Shown: positions 1 to 7,018 of the stretch, in pieces
How positions within the stretch are numbered: the first letter of the stretch is position 1
Layout of the letters: each line of letters opens with the position of its first letter
Source: an uncultured Dorea sp.
Lineage (GTDB): Bacteria > Bacillota > Clostridia > Lachnospirales > Lachnospiraceae
Direction: 5' to 3'
Assembly: GCA_910585725.1 (NCBI GenBank)
Contig: CAJUFA010000048.1
Coordinates: forward strand, 1-16,282
Length of the DNA: 16,282 nucleotides
Notes under the pieces: model-generated
What the model was told of the DNA's origin: nothing
Database searches by the model: none
What the model saw: the letters and a program-made list of their open reading frames with translations, nothing else
Made by a program: the position numbers and the translations under genes

Positions 1-9
1 AGGAATAAG

Positions 10-40
10 AAAACTCCCAACAAAAAAAGTGGGAGTTTTT
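10..40 (+). terminator. Intrinsic terminator before the AraC fragment
   Basis: A perfect 10-bp stem (AAAACTCCCA / TGGGAGTTTT) with a 10-nt A-rich loop is followed by a run of T. It would end a transcript entering from the left. It lies only about 20 bases before the truncated AraC reading frame, which shows that the normal 5' part of that gene is gone. Confidence 0.85.
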
Positions 41-62
41 CAGTGCCCTCGATTACAGAGGT

Positions 63-638
63 TTGAATATTCCAAGAGAAACGATGCTGTCATTAGCAGA
101 AGAAATAACAGAGCAAAGGGTACTGATTGGTTTTTCAGAAAATGTTATTAGAAATGATGAGCTGAATCATTATCTCCATTCGTTACATCAGATGATTATG
201 GACGGTTCAAAAGAGTTTGAAAAGGAAGAAATGCTCCTGCTCTTTATTTCATTACTTATCGAGCAATACGGACAACCTTTTGAGAAATGTATTCCAGAGT
301 GCAGTGAAGAAATAGAAAATGCCTGCGTATTTATGTCAGAACATTTTGCAGAGCATATTACACTTGATAACCTCTGTAAATGCAGCGGTTTTAGCAAATC
401 TACATTGCTCCGTGCATTTACCAAGTCGAAAGGAGTTACGCCATACAGGTATCTTCAGACAATAAGGATAGCTAAAGCAAAGGAACTGTTGGAGAAAGGC
501 GTATCCTCGGTTGACGCCGCTATACAGACAGGCTTTTCGGACCAGAGCCACTTTTCTAATTTTTTTCATATGTTTATCGGATTGTCGCCTGCCGCATACA
601 GACACATTTTTAAGGAGGGTGGCAGGAATCATGGATAA
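63..638 (+). CDS. AraC-family transcriptional regulator, N-terminally truncated
   Basis: The C-terminal ~100 residues hold the two helix-turn-helix motifs of the AraC/XylS DNA-binding domain, including the pattern AIQTGFSDQSHFSNFFH and the closing GLSPAAYRH. The protein is 191 residues from a TTG at 63 (first ATG at 84), whereas sugar- or drug-sensing AraC proteins with an N-terminal cupin are usually 270-300. The cupin is missing. The frame is open back to base 9, through the upstream terminator, so the true start has been lost and no convincing ribosome site precedes TTG 63. The 3' end overlaps the EamA gene by 8 bp, so the pair was probably a regulator-transporter operon. What remains may still bind DNA but would lack its sensor. 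The family call is secure; functionality is doubtful. Confidence 0.8.
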   Translation: MNIPRETMLSLAEEITEQRVLIGFSENVIRNDELNHYLHSLHQMIMDGSKEFEKEEMLLLFISLLIEQYGQPFEKCIPECSEEIENACVFMSEHFAEHITLDNLCKCSGFSKSTLLRAFTKSKGVTPYRYLQTIRIAKAKELLEKGVSSVDAAIQTGFSDQSHFSNFFHMFIGLSPAAYRHIFKEGGRNHG

Positions 639-1530
639 AAAAACAACCGCGGGGCATATCATGGCTTTGATCACGATTGTGATATGGGGAACGACTTTCA
701 TATCCACTAAAATACTGCTTGCAGACTTTACGCCGATAGAAATACTGTTTTTCAGATTTTTGCTTGGCCTATTTGTATTGATTGCCATTTATCCAAGACG
801 CTTAAGAATAAAGGATAAAAAACAGGAGCTTACATTCGCAGCGGCGGGGCTATGCGGGGTATGCTTATACTACTTGCTTGAAAACATAGCGTTAATCTAT
901 ACAATGGCTTCTAATGTAGGTGTTATTATTTCTGTTGCTCCGTTTTTTACTGCCATTTTATCTCATATATTTCTAAGGACAGAAGAAAAACTAAAAGCAC
1001 AATTTTTTGTTTGTTTTGTTGTTGCTATGACAGGAATATGTCTTATCAGTTTTAACGGCGAGGAACTGGAGCTGAATCCTATCGGTGATATTCTGGCGAT
1101 TGCTGCGGCATTCGTATGGGCAATTTATTCATTGCTGACACGAAAAATCAGCGGTTATGGATATAATACTATTCAAACGACAAGGAGGATATTTACATAC
1201 GGAATAGTTTTTATGCTCCCTTTTCTCTTTGTTTTTAATTTTAGCTTGGATGTGCAGAAAGTTATTAAGCCAGAGTATGCACTAAACCTTATCTATCTAG
1301 GTCTTGGCGCATCAGCACTTTGCTTTGTTACTTGGAATTATGCGGTCAAGGTGCTTGGGGCCGTTAAGACAAGCGAGTATATTTATATAGTTCCTGTCAT
1401 TACCATTGTCACATCTGTTATTGTGTTAAAGGAAGAAATTACATGGACGGCTGCGCTTGGAATAGGTCTTACCTTAATCGGTTTGTTTGTATCAGAAAGT
1501 AAATTGAAATTAAAGAATAGAGGAAAGTAA
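631..1530 (+). CDS. EamA/DMT-family transporter (RhaT/YdcZ-like permease)
   Basis: The product is 299 residues with about ten hydrophobic helices arranged as two EamA repeats. The first begins near residue 7 (the ALITIVIWGTTFISTK pattern, typical of the family start). The second begins near residue 155 (IGDILAIAAAFVWAIYSLLTRK). EamA proteins export or import amino acids, sugars or drugs across the cytoplasmic membrane; the substrate cannot be told here. ATG 631 is chosen because AAGGAGGG lies 11-12 bases upstream at 612-619, although the frame is open further back inside araC. The 8-bp overlap with the AraC frame indicates translational coupling. The gene looks intact, unlike most of its neighbours. 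Confidence 0.9.
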   Translation: MDKKTTAGHIMALITIVIWGTTFISTKILLADFTPIEILFFRFLLGLFVLIAIYPRRLRIKDKKQELTFAAAGLCGVCLYYLLENIALIYTMASNVGVIISVAPFFTAILSHIFLRTEEKLKAQFFVCFVVAMTGICLISFNGEELELNPIGDILAIAAAFVWAIYSLLTRKISGYGYNTIQTTRRIFTYGIVFMLPFLFVFNFSLDVQKVIKPEYALNLIYLGLGASALCFVTWNYAVKVLGAVKTSEYIYIVPVITIVTSVIVLKEEITWTAALGIGLTLIGLFVSESKLKLKNRGK

Positions 1531-1944
1531 AGATGAATATAGAGAATAAAAATGTGTAATTGTGGTTGATGAAAATTGACCGCTTGGGATTATCGAAAAC
1601 ACCGCCGCTATCCTCGGCAGTGCGGAAAAAAGGAAAGATAGAACAAATGGCGCTGGATTATTGAGTTAAAAAATAAAAAGCGCTATAATACAAAATACCT
1701 TATTTTATATAGAAAAATGATGAAAGGGAACATCTGTGAAACATATCGTTTGGAGGATATTATGTGCAGGAATAAAAAAAGAAAAAATAAAGGTTTACTC
1801 CATGCAGAGCCAGTGTAATAAGCGACATTTGCATGGAGGAATATGAGTCGCTGATATAGAAGATCTGGCTTTGCTGCTTGATATTAAGACCTAAAAAAAC
1901 ACATTTTATGTGGTCTTTAGGAGAATCAAGGAGGAAGCCTTTAT
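1531..1944. other. 414-base gap between the EamA gene and the CD3324-like gene
   Basis: Apart from the decayed frame at its left end, this gap is AT-rich and shows no gene I can support. A bulged dyad (AAGACC 1886-1891 pairing with GGTCTT 1912-1917, with ACAT/ATGT inside) lies just before the ribosome site of the next gene. It could be a weak terminator or an operator. No clear sigma-A promoter stands out. Confidence 0.4.
1533..1669 (+). pseudogene. Decayed small reading frame after the EamA gene
   Basis: An ATG at 1533, preceded by AGAGGAAAG, opens a frame that stops after eight codons at a TAA (1557-1559). A coding-like frame then runs from 1559 to TAA 1667, interrupted by TGA 1577-1579. 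It reads IVVDEN, stop, then PLGIIENTAAILGSAEKRK and onward. The residue composition suggests a former gene in the araC-eamA operon. I do not recognise the family. The alternative is chance open sequence. Confidence 0.3.
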
Positions 1945-2208
1945 ATGAAATACATAAATGCAAATGAAATTCTCCCGGATGTGTTGGTTAAGGAATTACA
2001 AAAATATATCCAGGCAGGATATATCTATATTCCGGCTAAGAGTGAACAGCATAAATCATGGGGTGAATTGTCTGGTTACCGAAGGGAGCTTGAAAGACGC
2101 AATAAAACCATCAATGCAGAGTATCACAGAGGAGTTCCGATTGGGGAACTTGCTGATAAATACCATCTTTCGGTGTATGCCATCAGAAAAATAATATATC
2201 AGAAATAG
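1945..2208 (+). CDS. CD3324-family HTH-like small protein
   Basis: The protein has 87 residues. It starts MKYINANEILPDVLVKELQ, continues with a tyrosine-rich segment (YIQAGYIYIPAK) and ends with a helix-turn-helix-like part (GELADKYHLSVYAIRKII). This layout matches my memory of the CD3324 family of clostridial proteins, thought to be small DNA-binding proteins related to the Mor activator C-terminus. The start is fixed by AAGGAGGAAG at 1928-1937, about eight bases before ATG 1945. It stands alone between a gap and a hairpin terminator and appears intact. The regulatory target is unknown. Confidence 0.75.
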   Translation: MKYINANEILPDVLVKELQKYIQAGYIYIPAKSEQHKSWGELSGYRRELERRNKTINAEYHRGVPIGELADKYHLSVYAIRKIIYQK

Positions 2209-2212
2209 CAAA

Positions 2213-2245
2213 AGGAGAGCGGCTCGTTAATGGGCGGCTCTCTTT
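2213..2245 (+). terminator. Probable terminator after the CD3324-like gene
   Basis: GAGAGC and GCTCTC arms enclose a GC-rich imperfect inner stem and are followed by TTTT. It lies directly after the stop codon at 2206-2208. The arms are short, so confidence is moderate. Confidence 0.55.
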
Positions 2246-2339
2246 TATACTGATTATTTCTGTACTATTCAATGTATTGAAGATGTAATGACGGACAAGT
2301 AAAATGATAGGGTATTCTGTACGGACTGGAGGTAATAAA

Positions 2340-2991
2340 ATGGCAGATTTACAAAAAATATATTCAAGGACAGGTGATACACAGACTGTCTATTTGAAGA
2401 ACGTGGTTACGAACCCCAATATCGAAATTGGAGAGTATTCAATGCATAATGACTTTGGACATGACCCTGCGGAGTTTGAGCACAATAATGTGCTGTATCA
2501 TTATCCTATCAATCATGATAAGCTCAGGATAGGAAAGTTCTGTTCGATTGCATGTGGGGCAAAATTCCTTTTCAATAGTGCAAATCATACGATGGATTCC
2601 TTATCTACTTATCCGTTTCCATTATTTTTTGAAGAATGGGGGCTTGAGAAAAAAAGAGTCGCAGAAACATGGGATAATAAAGGAGATATTAATATTGGTA
2701 ACGACGTATGGATTGGATATGAAGCGGTTATTTTAGCAGGCGTGACGGTTGGGGATGGAGCGGTCATTGGAACCCGTGCGGTCGTCACGAAAGATGTGCC
2801 GCCCTATACCATTGTGGGAGGCGTCCCTGCAAAACCGATAAAAACGGTTTTCTGATGAGAAAATAGACCAGTTGCTCAAAATGAGATGGTGGGACTGGTC
2901 GGAAGAAAAGATTGCAGAGAACATAAAAGCAATACAATCGGGATGTATAGAACAACTGAGGTGTAAATATGTGTACAAGATTTGTATATAA
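2340..2991 (+). pseudogene. Vat/CatB-type xenobiotic O-acetyltransferase, frameshifted near the 3' end
   Basis: This is a left-handed beta-helix hexapeptide-repeat acetyltransferase of the streptogramin A (Vat) / type B chloramphenicol (CatB) group, which acetylates a drug hydroxyl using acetyl-CoA. The frame shows EIGEYS, YHYPINHDKLRIGKFCSI, the catalytic-His segment NSANHTMD, then GNDVWIGYEAVILAGV and GDGAVIGTRAVVTKDVPPY. ATG 2340 follows GGAGG at 2328-2332. The frame ends early at TGA 2853-2855, but the next frame continues with the expected family C-terminus (RFSDEKIDQLLKMRWWDWSE and on) to TAA 2989-2991. The shift lies in the five-A run at 2840-2844. The early product would be 171 residues instead of about 210, lacking the C-terminal helices that pack in the trimer. 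Sequencing error in the A run is the main alternative. Whether the substrate was a streptogramin or chloramphenicol is not decidable. Confidence 0.8.
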
Positions 2992-3223
2992 CGGAAATGA
3001 TACGGTCGTTGGATTTAACTTTGATATTGACCTTTCCGTGTGGACGCATACAGTCATTACAGAAAAAGACAGATTTTTTATCGGGATTAAAATACCGGAC
3101 AATAAGTATCATTCTTTTCATGGAATAAACAGGAATGGGAATGTCGGTACGCTGCTTTACGTAAATGGAAACGAAAAGGGAAAATATTCCGCAGATGCAG
3201 AATGTGTTGAAATACTATCTTGA
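2969..3223 (+). pseudogene. 5' fragment of a choloylglycine-hydrolase-type Ntn hydrolase
   Basis: The frame starts MCTRFVYNGNDTVVGFNFDID, the hallmark start of linear amide C-N hydrolases (bile salt hydrolase / penicillin V acylase group, PF02275). Cys2 becomes the N-terminal nucleophile after Met removal. It continues through HSFHGINRNGNVGTLLYVNG, a conserved early segment, then breaks off at residue 84. Complete members have roughly 310-340 residues, so about three quarters is missing. The start follows a GAGGTG site and overlaps the extended frame of the acetyltransferase, suggesting an old operon. No remaining catalytic residues beyond Cys2 are encoded. The family is a strong match by motif, and the fragment is almost certainly inactive. 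Confidence 0.7.
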
Positions 3224-3353
3224 GGAAAACATAGATTTAAATGAAAACGCTCCCGATATTCCCGCTATGGGTATGGCGGTTTTACGGCAGCAGTTTTTGC
3301 TGGTACAGACAATTGAAGAATGGATTGCAACGTTAAAAAAGGAATTGGGATAA
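3194..3353 (+). pseudogene. Unidentified C-terminal coding fragment
   Basis: The frame reads YYLEENIDLNENAPDIPAMG, then AVLRQQFLLVQTIEEWIATL and a Lys/Glu-rich end. From about 3210 this is convincing soluble-protein sequence, and it takes over in another frame just where the Ntn-hydrolase similarity is lost. I read it as the 3' end of an unrelated gene joined there by deletion. I do not recognise the family. Confidence 0.35.
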
Positions 3354-3495
3354 TTTGATATAAAATCTCCAATCATTAAAATTCCCATGCAGGAATCGAA
3401 ACAGGAGACGGGGGCCTTTTCTCCAAGAAAAAGGATATTGGAAAATAAACGGATGGCTTAGAAAAGCGTCCGTGGAATAAATGAGGGAAAATGAT

Positions 3496-4203
3496 ATGGC
3501 AATGTGGAATCCGTGGCGTGGCTGCCACAGACATAGCGAAGGATGAAGATACTGCTACATCCATAAAGGAGATTATAAGCGTAAGATTGATATAGACAAT
3601 ATTGTAAAGACGGATAACTTCTACGCCCCTATCGTTAAGAATAAATCGGGAGCGTACAAAATTAAATCGGGACAGACCGTGTATCTCTGCATTTCTACGG
3701 ATTTTCTGATTGAGGATGCCGATGAATGGCGTTCTGAATGTTGGCGGATGATACGGGAACGTTCCGACCTGCACTTTCTGTTTTTAACAAAGTGTATTGA
3801 GCGGTTTATGGGTTGTATTCCAGAAGACTGGAACGATGGATACGATAATGTTACGGTTGGATGCACGGTGGAAAATCAAGACAGGGCTGATTACAGGCTT
3901 TCTATTTTCAATCAACTGCCTATAAAACATAAAAATATTATCTGTCAGCCATTGATTGAGGAAATAAACCTTACCGCCTATCTTGATAATGTTGAATTAG
4001 TTGTAGTTGGCGGCGAATCAGACAGAAATGCCAGACCGCTTGATTATGCATGGGTGCTTTCCATACGGGAGCAATGTAGTGCCCGCAAAGTACATTTTGA
4101 GTTTCGGCAGTGTGGGACACATTTTATCAAGGATGGAAAAAGATACACGTTATCTACTCGTGACTTATGCAGTCAAGCTGGAAAAGCAAATATCAATTAT
4201 TAA
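3496..4203 (+). pseudogene. DUF5131 (phage Gp37/Gp68-type) gene with an in-frame TGA
   Basis: Read from ATG 3496 (GAGGGAAA just upstream), the 235-codon frame matches the usual length and order of DUF5131. It begins MAMWNPWRGCHRHSEG, then TGA at 3544-3546, then RYCYIHKGDYKRK. Further on are YLCISTDFLIEDADEWR, DLHFLFLTKCIERF, TVGCTVENQDRADYR, VVVGGESDRNARPLDYAWVL and a C-terminal QAGKANINY. In family members I remember, the interrupted position is a Cys in a GC...SEGCxxCY motif, so a TGC-to-TGA change fits. The rest is undamaged. The part after the TGA is an open frame with an internal ATG at 3679, but it would lack the Cys-rich start. The biochemical function of the family is not established as far as I know. 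A single nonsense mutation is the simplest reading. Confidence 0.75.
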
Positions 4204-4546
4204 AAAAGAACTGGTTTAAATGCAGCAGGTCTTATATCAGAATCTGTTTGTGACGGGTATCGGATATATGATACCGTCGATAACTGGAGCTATATTTTTT
4301 CTGATGAAAAGAAGTGAAATGTCCGAAATGCAGTCAGGAAAGCGGATAGGTACTTTTTGGAAAAATGGACTTGTATTCTGTGGCAAAAGTGTTAATCGCG
4401 GGGCAAAAGTTGATATTATGCAGAGAATTAATCTTTGTATGTAAAATATTATGGTGTCTGTATAGGATTCCATGATATACTGAAGAAAACAAAAATCGAA
4501 GGTTGAGAAAGTGGGAATCTGGATTAAGAGACATTAGCGACGAGAC
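4204..4546. other. Gap with degenerate coding-like sequence and repeat copy A
   Basis: Several short open stretches occur here, for instance GYRIYDTVDNWSYIFSDEKK in the DUF5131 frame after its stop. None keeps a frame for long or shows a family motif, so no gene is called. The right part (4443-4482) is the first copy of an imperfect 40-bp repeat. The boundary with the SIMPL fragment lies near 4538-4547. Confidence 0.5.
4443..4482 (+). repeat. Imperfect direct repeat, copy A (promoter-like)
   Basis: The segment begins AAAATATTATGG and ends TTCCATGATATACTG. It matches 7943-7982 at 33 of 40 positions by my count and is followed in both places by an A-rich stretch and a GGAGGTTG/GAAGGTTG element. 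The conserved 3' part contains ATACT-type -10 sequence, so the repeat looks like a duplicated promoter/operator region. Confidence 0.65.
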
Positions 4547-4888
4547 TTGGCAAACTGCCCGATGAAGCCGGAATTTGGGATAAGCTACACGGTAAGTGAT
4601 CCGGAGGCCGCCAAGAACGAGCTTCTAGGCAAGGCGGTCAAAGACGTGAAAGAAAGGGCGTCTGTTCTTACATCTGCGGCAGATGTCACTCTCAAGGAGA
4701 TTCAGAGCATAGACTATTCGTGGGGAGAGATTGATTTTGAAGTTCGACCGATGGGTCGCGCCTTAATGGACGACGCAGACTGCTGCATGGACTCCGCTCT
4801 GGATGCCGGGGGGGATTATGACCTTGACGTCGAACCGGATGACATCAATGTATCGGATACAGTGACCGTAATCTGGGAAATTGCATAG
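4547..4888 (+). pseudogene. 3' fragment of a SIMPL-domain (DUF541) gene
   Basis: The frame matches the C-terminal half of SIMPL/DUF541 proteins (BP26/OMP28 group). It shows PEFGISYTVSDPEAAKNELL, a KAVKDVKERASVLTSAADV helix, the diagnostic QSIDYSWGEIDFEVRP, and the closing DINVSDTVTVIWEIA. Full proteins of this kind are about 220-240 residues; only some 110 remain. The frame is blocked by a TAG at 4535-4537 and the only start is a TTG without a ribosome site, so the 5' half was deleted. Its stop (4886-4888) sits about 20 bases before the vanU tail, so two gene fragments abut here. Confidence 0.75.
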
Positions 4889-4908
4889 GAGAAGGTCTCT
4901 CTGGCTTT

Positions 4909-4998
4909 TTGCGGTCGATATGCGAATGTTTGAATTGTGATTTTAACGATATTATGGAAGAGTTGCCAGAGAATCCCGATAAGGAGCGTGATGGTTAG
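4909..4998 (+). pseudogene. C-terminal tail of a VanU-type Cro/CI regulator
   Basis: This frame, too short to stand out as an ORF, reads LRSICECLNCDFNDIMEELP and ends with a charged tail at TAG 4996-4998. It matches the last helix of small Cro/CI repressors of the VanU type (pattern KICxxLxCDxxDIME). The helix-turn-helix part upstream is absent, replaced by the end of the SIMPL fragment. The stop lies one base before the vanR ATG, as expected for vanU-vanR of vanG-type operons. It identifies the origin of the downstream genes and cannot be a working repressor. Confidence 0.7.
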
Positions 4999-4999
4999 T

Positions 5000-5707
5000 A
5001 TGAATGAAAAGATTATGATTGTTGATGATGAAAAAGAAATAGCAGATTTAATAGAGCTATATCTGAAAAATGACGGTTACAATGTGTACAAGTTTTACAA
5101 AGGCATGGATGCATTAAAATGTACGGAATCAGAAAAAATGGATTTGGCAATCCTGGATATCATGCTTCCAGACATTGACGGCTTCCATATCTGCCAAAAG
5201 ATTAGGGAACGGTATTTTTATCCAATCATTATGCTTACGGCAAAGGTAGAAGATGCAGACAAAATTATGGGGTTGACTATCGGAGCGGATGATTATATTA
5301 CAAAGCCATTTAACCCATTGGAGGTTGTGGCAAGAGTTAAGACACAGCTCCGCCGATATGTCAATTATAATAATGCCGAAAGCGGAGGAAAAGAAAGCGT
5401 GCCGATTACGGAATTCGACATTAACGGACTTGTCATTAATAAGAATACTCATAAATGTACTCTGTATGGAAAAGCAGTCACATTAACTCCGATAGAGTTT
5501 TCTATTCTCTGGTATTTGTGCGAAAACAGGGGAAAAGTGATTCCTTCCGAGGAACTTTTTGAAAAAGTCTGGGGCGAGAAGTTTCTTGATAACAATAATA
5601 CAGTTATGGCTCATATAGGGAGGCTCAGGGAGAAAATGAAAGAACCTGCCAGAAACCCGAAATTTATTAAAACAGTCTGGGGAGTGGGATATACTATTGA
5701 AGAATAA
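5000..5707 (+). CDS. vanR: VanR-type response regulator (OmpR family)
   Basis: The protein has 235 residues: an N-terminal receiver domain and a C-terminal OmpR/PhoB winged helix. The receiver has acidic D9-D10, the phosphoacceptor D53 (in LAILDIMLPDIDG) and K102 (in DDYITKPFNPLE). The effector half shows LTPIEFSILWYLCENRGKVI and a TVWGVGYTIEE end. The sequence closely resembles the VanR of vanG-type clusters as I remember it. I choose ATG 5000 because it follows the vanU stop by one base and AAGGAGCG lies 11-12 bases upstream. An in-frame ATG at 4991 sits too close to that site. The gene overlaps vanS by 11 bp. Phosphorylated by VanS, it would activate the downstream vanY promoter through the boxes at 6822-6856. 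The domain structure is intact. Confidence 0.93.
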   Translation: MNEKIMIVDDEKEIADLIELYLKNDGYNVYKFYKGMDALKCTESEKMDLAILDIMLPDIDGFHICQKIRERYFYPIIMLTAKVEDADKIMGLTIGADDYITKPFNPLEVVARVKTQLRRYVNYNNAESGGKESVPITEFDINGLVINKNTHKCTLYGKAVTLTPIEFSILWYLCENRGKVIPSEELFEKVWGEKFLDNNNTVMAHIGRLREKMKEPARNPKFIKTVWGVGYTIEE

Positions 5708-6827
5708 TAAAGGAAATGGAATAGACGGTGATTATACACAGCTTGAGACAAAAATTCTGATTCGGACAGCGGCGGGACTGTTCGGTGCGTTTGCTTTGAT
5801 ATCTGCGGCTCTCAGTTTATTGAGCGGTCGTTTTTCGAGTGCGGTCGTGGGCTTTTTAGAAATATTCTATAAAGATTACGAAAGAGCAGTAGTGGCGTAT
5901 ACCCATGTGTTTCGGAATAATAAAGAATGGCTTGTTATGGTAGCTGCTTTTGTGGTATTTCTGATTGTTTTACGGGTGTATCTGAAAGGTTTTACGAAGT
6001 ATTTTAATGAAATCAACAGAGGTATCAACGCCTTGAAAGAGGAGGATTCAGAGGATGTAGCACTGTCCTCTGAGCTTGCGGCAACCGAAAAAACAATCAA
6101 TGGGATTAAGCATACTCTTAAGCAGCAGAAATATGCGGCAATGGCTGCAGAGCAAAGGAAGAATGACTTGGTAGTATATCTTGCCCATGATTTAAAAACG
6201 CCGCTTACCTCCGTAATTGGATATTTGACGCTGCTTAGGGACGAGAATCAAATCTCGGATGAATTAAGGGAAAAGTATGTATCTATCTCATTGGAAAAGG
6301 CGGAACGCTTGGAAGACTTAATCAATGAATTTTTTGAGATTACGCGCTTTAATCTTTCTAACATTATGCTGGAGTACAGTATGGTAAATTTAACCCGCAT
6401 GTTGGAGCAGTTGATTTTTGAATTTAAACCGATGTTTGCAGATAAAAATTTGAATTGCGTCCTTACGGCAGAGCCGAATAAAATGGTACGCTGTGACGTA
6501 AATAAGATGCAGCGGGTATTTGATAACCTGTTGCGAAATGCGGTAAATTATAGTTTTGAAAATACGGATATTTCGATTGCCGTCACGCAAAAGGAGAATA
6601 TGGTTCATATTAAATTTGCTAATCATGGAAATACGATACCAAAAGAGAAACTGGAACGTATTTTTGAACAGTTTTACCGTCTTGATATTTCTCGAAGTAC
6701 GGGAAATGGAGGCGCGGGATTAGGACTTGCTATTGCAAAGGAAATTGTAATGCTGCACGGAGGGACAATTATCGCCAGCAGTGAAAAGGAAATAATTGAA
6801 TTTGAAGTGACGCTTCTTTCTTCGTAG
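5697..6827 (+). CDS. vanS: VanS-type membrane sensor histidine kinase
   Basis: The product is 376 residues. Two membrane helices (about 21-43 and 78-97) flank a short outer loop of about 35 residues. A HAMP-like linker follows, then the dimerisation/phosphoacceptor helix YLAHDLKTPLTSVIGYL with H164. The catalytic domain has an N box around N281 (DNLLRNAVNYS) and a glycine-rich G box from G338 (GGAGLGLAIAKEIV). The start is TTG 5697, which overlaps the vanR end and follows a GGAGTGGG site; family members begin MKN, so this start fits. It is expected to sense glycopeptide or a wall precursor change and control VanR. The short outer loop agrees with VanS of the vanG/vanC style rather than vanB. 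No damage is seen. Confidence 0.92.
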   Translation: MKNNKGNGIDGDYTQLETKILIRTAAGLFGAFALISAALSLLSGRFSSAVVGFLEIFYKDYERAVVAYTHVFRNNKEWLVMVAAFVVFLIVLRVYLKGFTKYFNEINRGINALKEEDSEDVALSSELAATEKTINGIKHTLKQQKYAAMAAEQRKNDLVVYLAHDLKTPLTSVIGYLTLLRDENQISDELREKYVSISLEKAERLEDLINEFFEITRFNLSNIMLEYSMVNLTRMLEQLIFEFKPMFADKNLNCVLTAEPNKMVRCDVNKMQRVFDNLLRNAVNYSFENTDISIAVTQKENMVHIKFANHGNTIPKEKLERIFEQFYRLDISRSTGNGGAGLGLAIAKEIVMLHGGTIIASSEKEIIEFEVTLLSS

Positions 6828-6856
6828 GAAAATCGTAAGAAATTCCGTAAGAAAAA
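6822..6856 (+). promoter_or_regulatory. Three tandem VanR-type binding boxes
   Basis: Three 12-bp direct repeats are visible: TCGTAGGAAAAT (6822-6833), TCGTAAGAAATT (6833-6844) and CCGTAAGAAAAA (6845-6856). Their CGTA cores are spaced 11 and 12 bases, about one helical turn, so three receiver-effector monomers could line up on one face. The motif agrees with the 12-bp repeat I recall for VanR-regulated promoters. The first box overlaps the vanS stop codon. The likely target is the vanY promoter downstream. Confidence 0.75.
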
Positions 6857-6888
6857 TTGAGATGTCCGTTGGATGGAACGAAAGAACA

Positions 6889-6940
6889 GCACTCTTGTTT
6901 TTGATACAATATTCGTGTCAGAGCAAGAGTGCTTTTATTT
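6889..6940 (+). terminator. Two-tier hairpin with U-rich tail between vanS and vanY
   Basis: GCACTCTTG (6889-6897) pairs perfectly with CAAGAGTGC (6924-6932). Inside, TGATAC and GTGTCA can form a second six-pair stem with one G-U pair. The tail TTTTATTT follows. It should stop vanRS transcripts. A -10-like TACAAT (6905-6910) falls inside the loop region, so a vanY transcript could begin within the hairpin and avoid it. That last point is inference. Confidence 0.65.
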
Positions 6941-7018
6941 AAGCGGACGCGCCCGCGAATCCGGGCATATGCACAAAGCGGGACGCCCCAGGTTATTGTG
7001 TAAGGAGGAATTATTGAT

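Noticed and set aside
336..788. Minus-strand frame of 150 residues
   Set aside because: It is a shadow of the AraC and EamA genes with no ribosome site or family motif.
3544..3546. Selenocysteine recoding of the TGA in the DUF5131 frame
   Set aside because: I see no convincing SECIS-like stem directly after the TGA, and the surrounding genes are frameshifted or truncated, so a nonsense mutation is simpler. Kept only as a point to check.
4220..4444. 74-residue frame after the DUF5131 gene
   Set aside because: There is no ribosome site or recognisable motif, and better coding-like stretches appear in other frames, so the region is decayed sequence.
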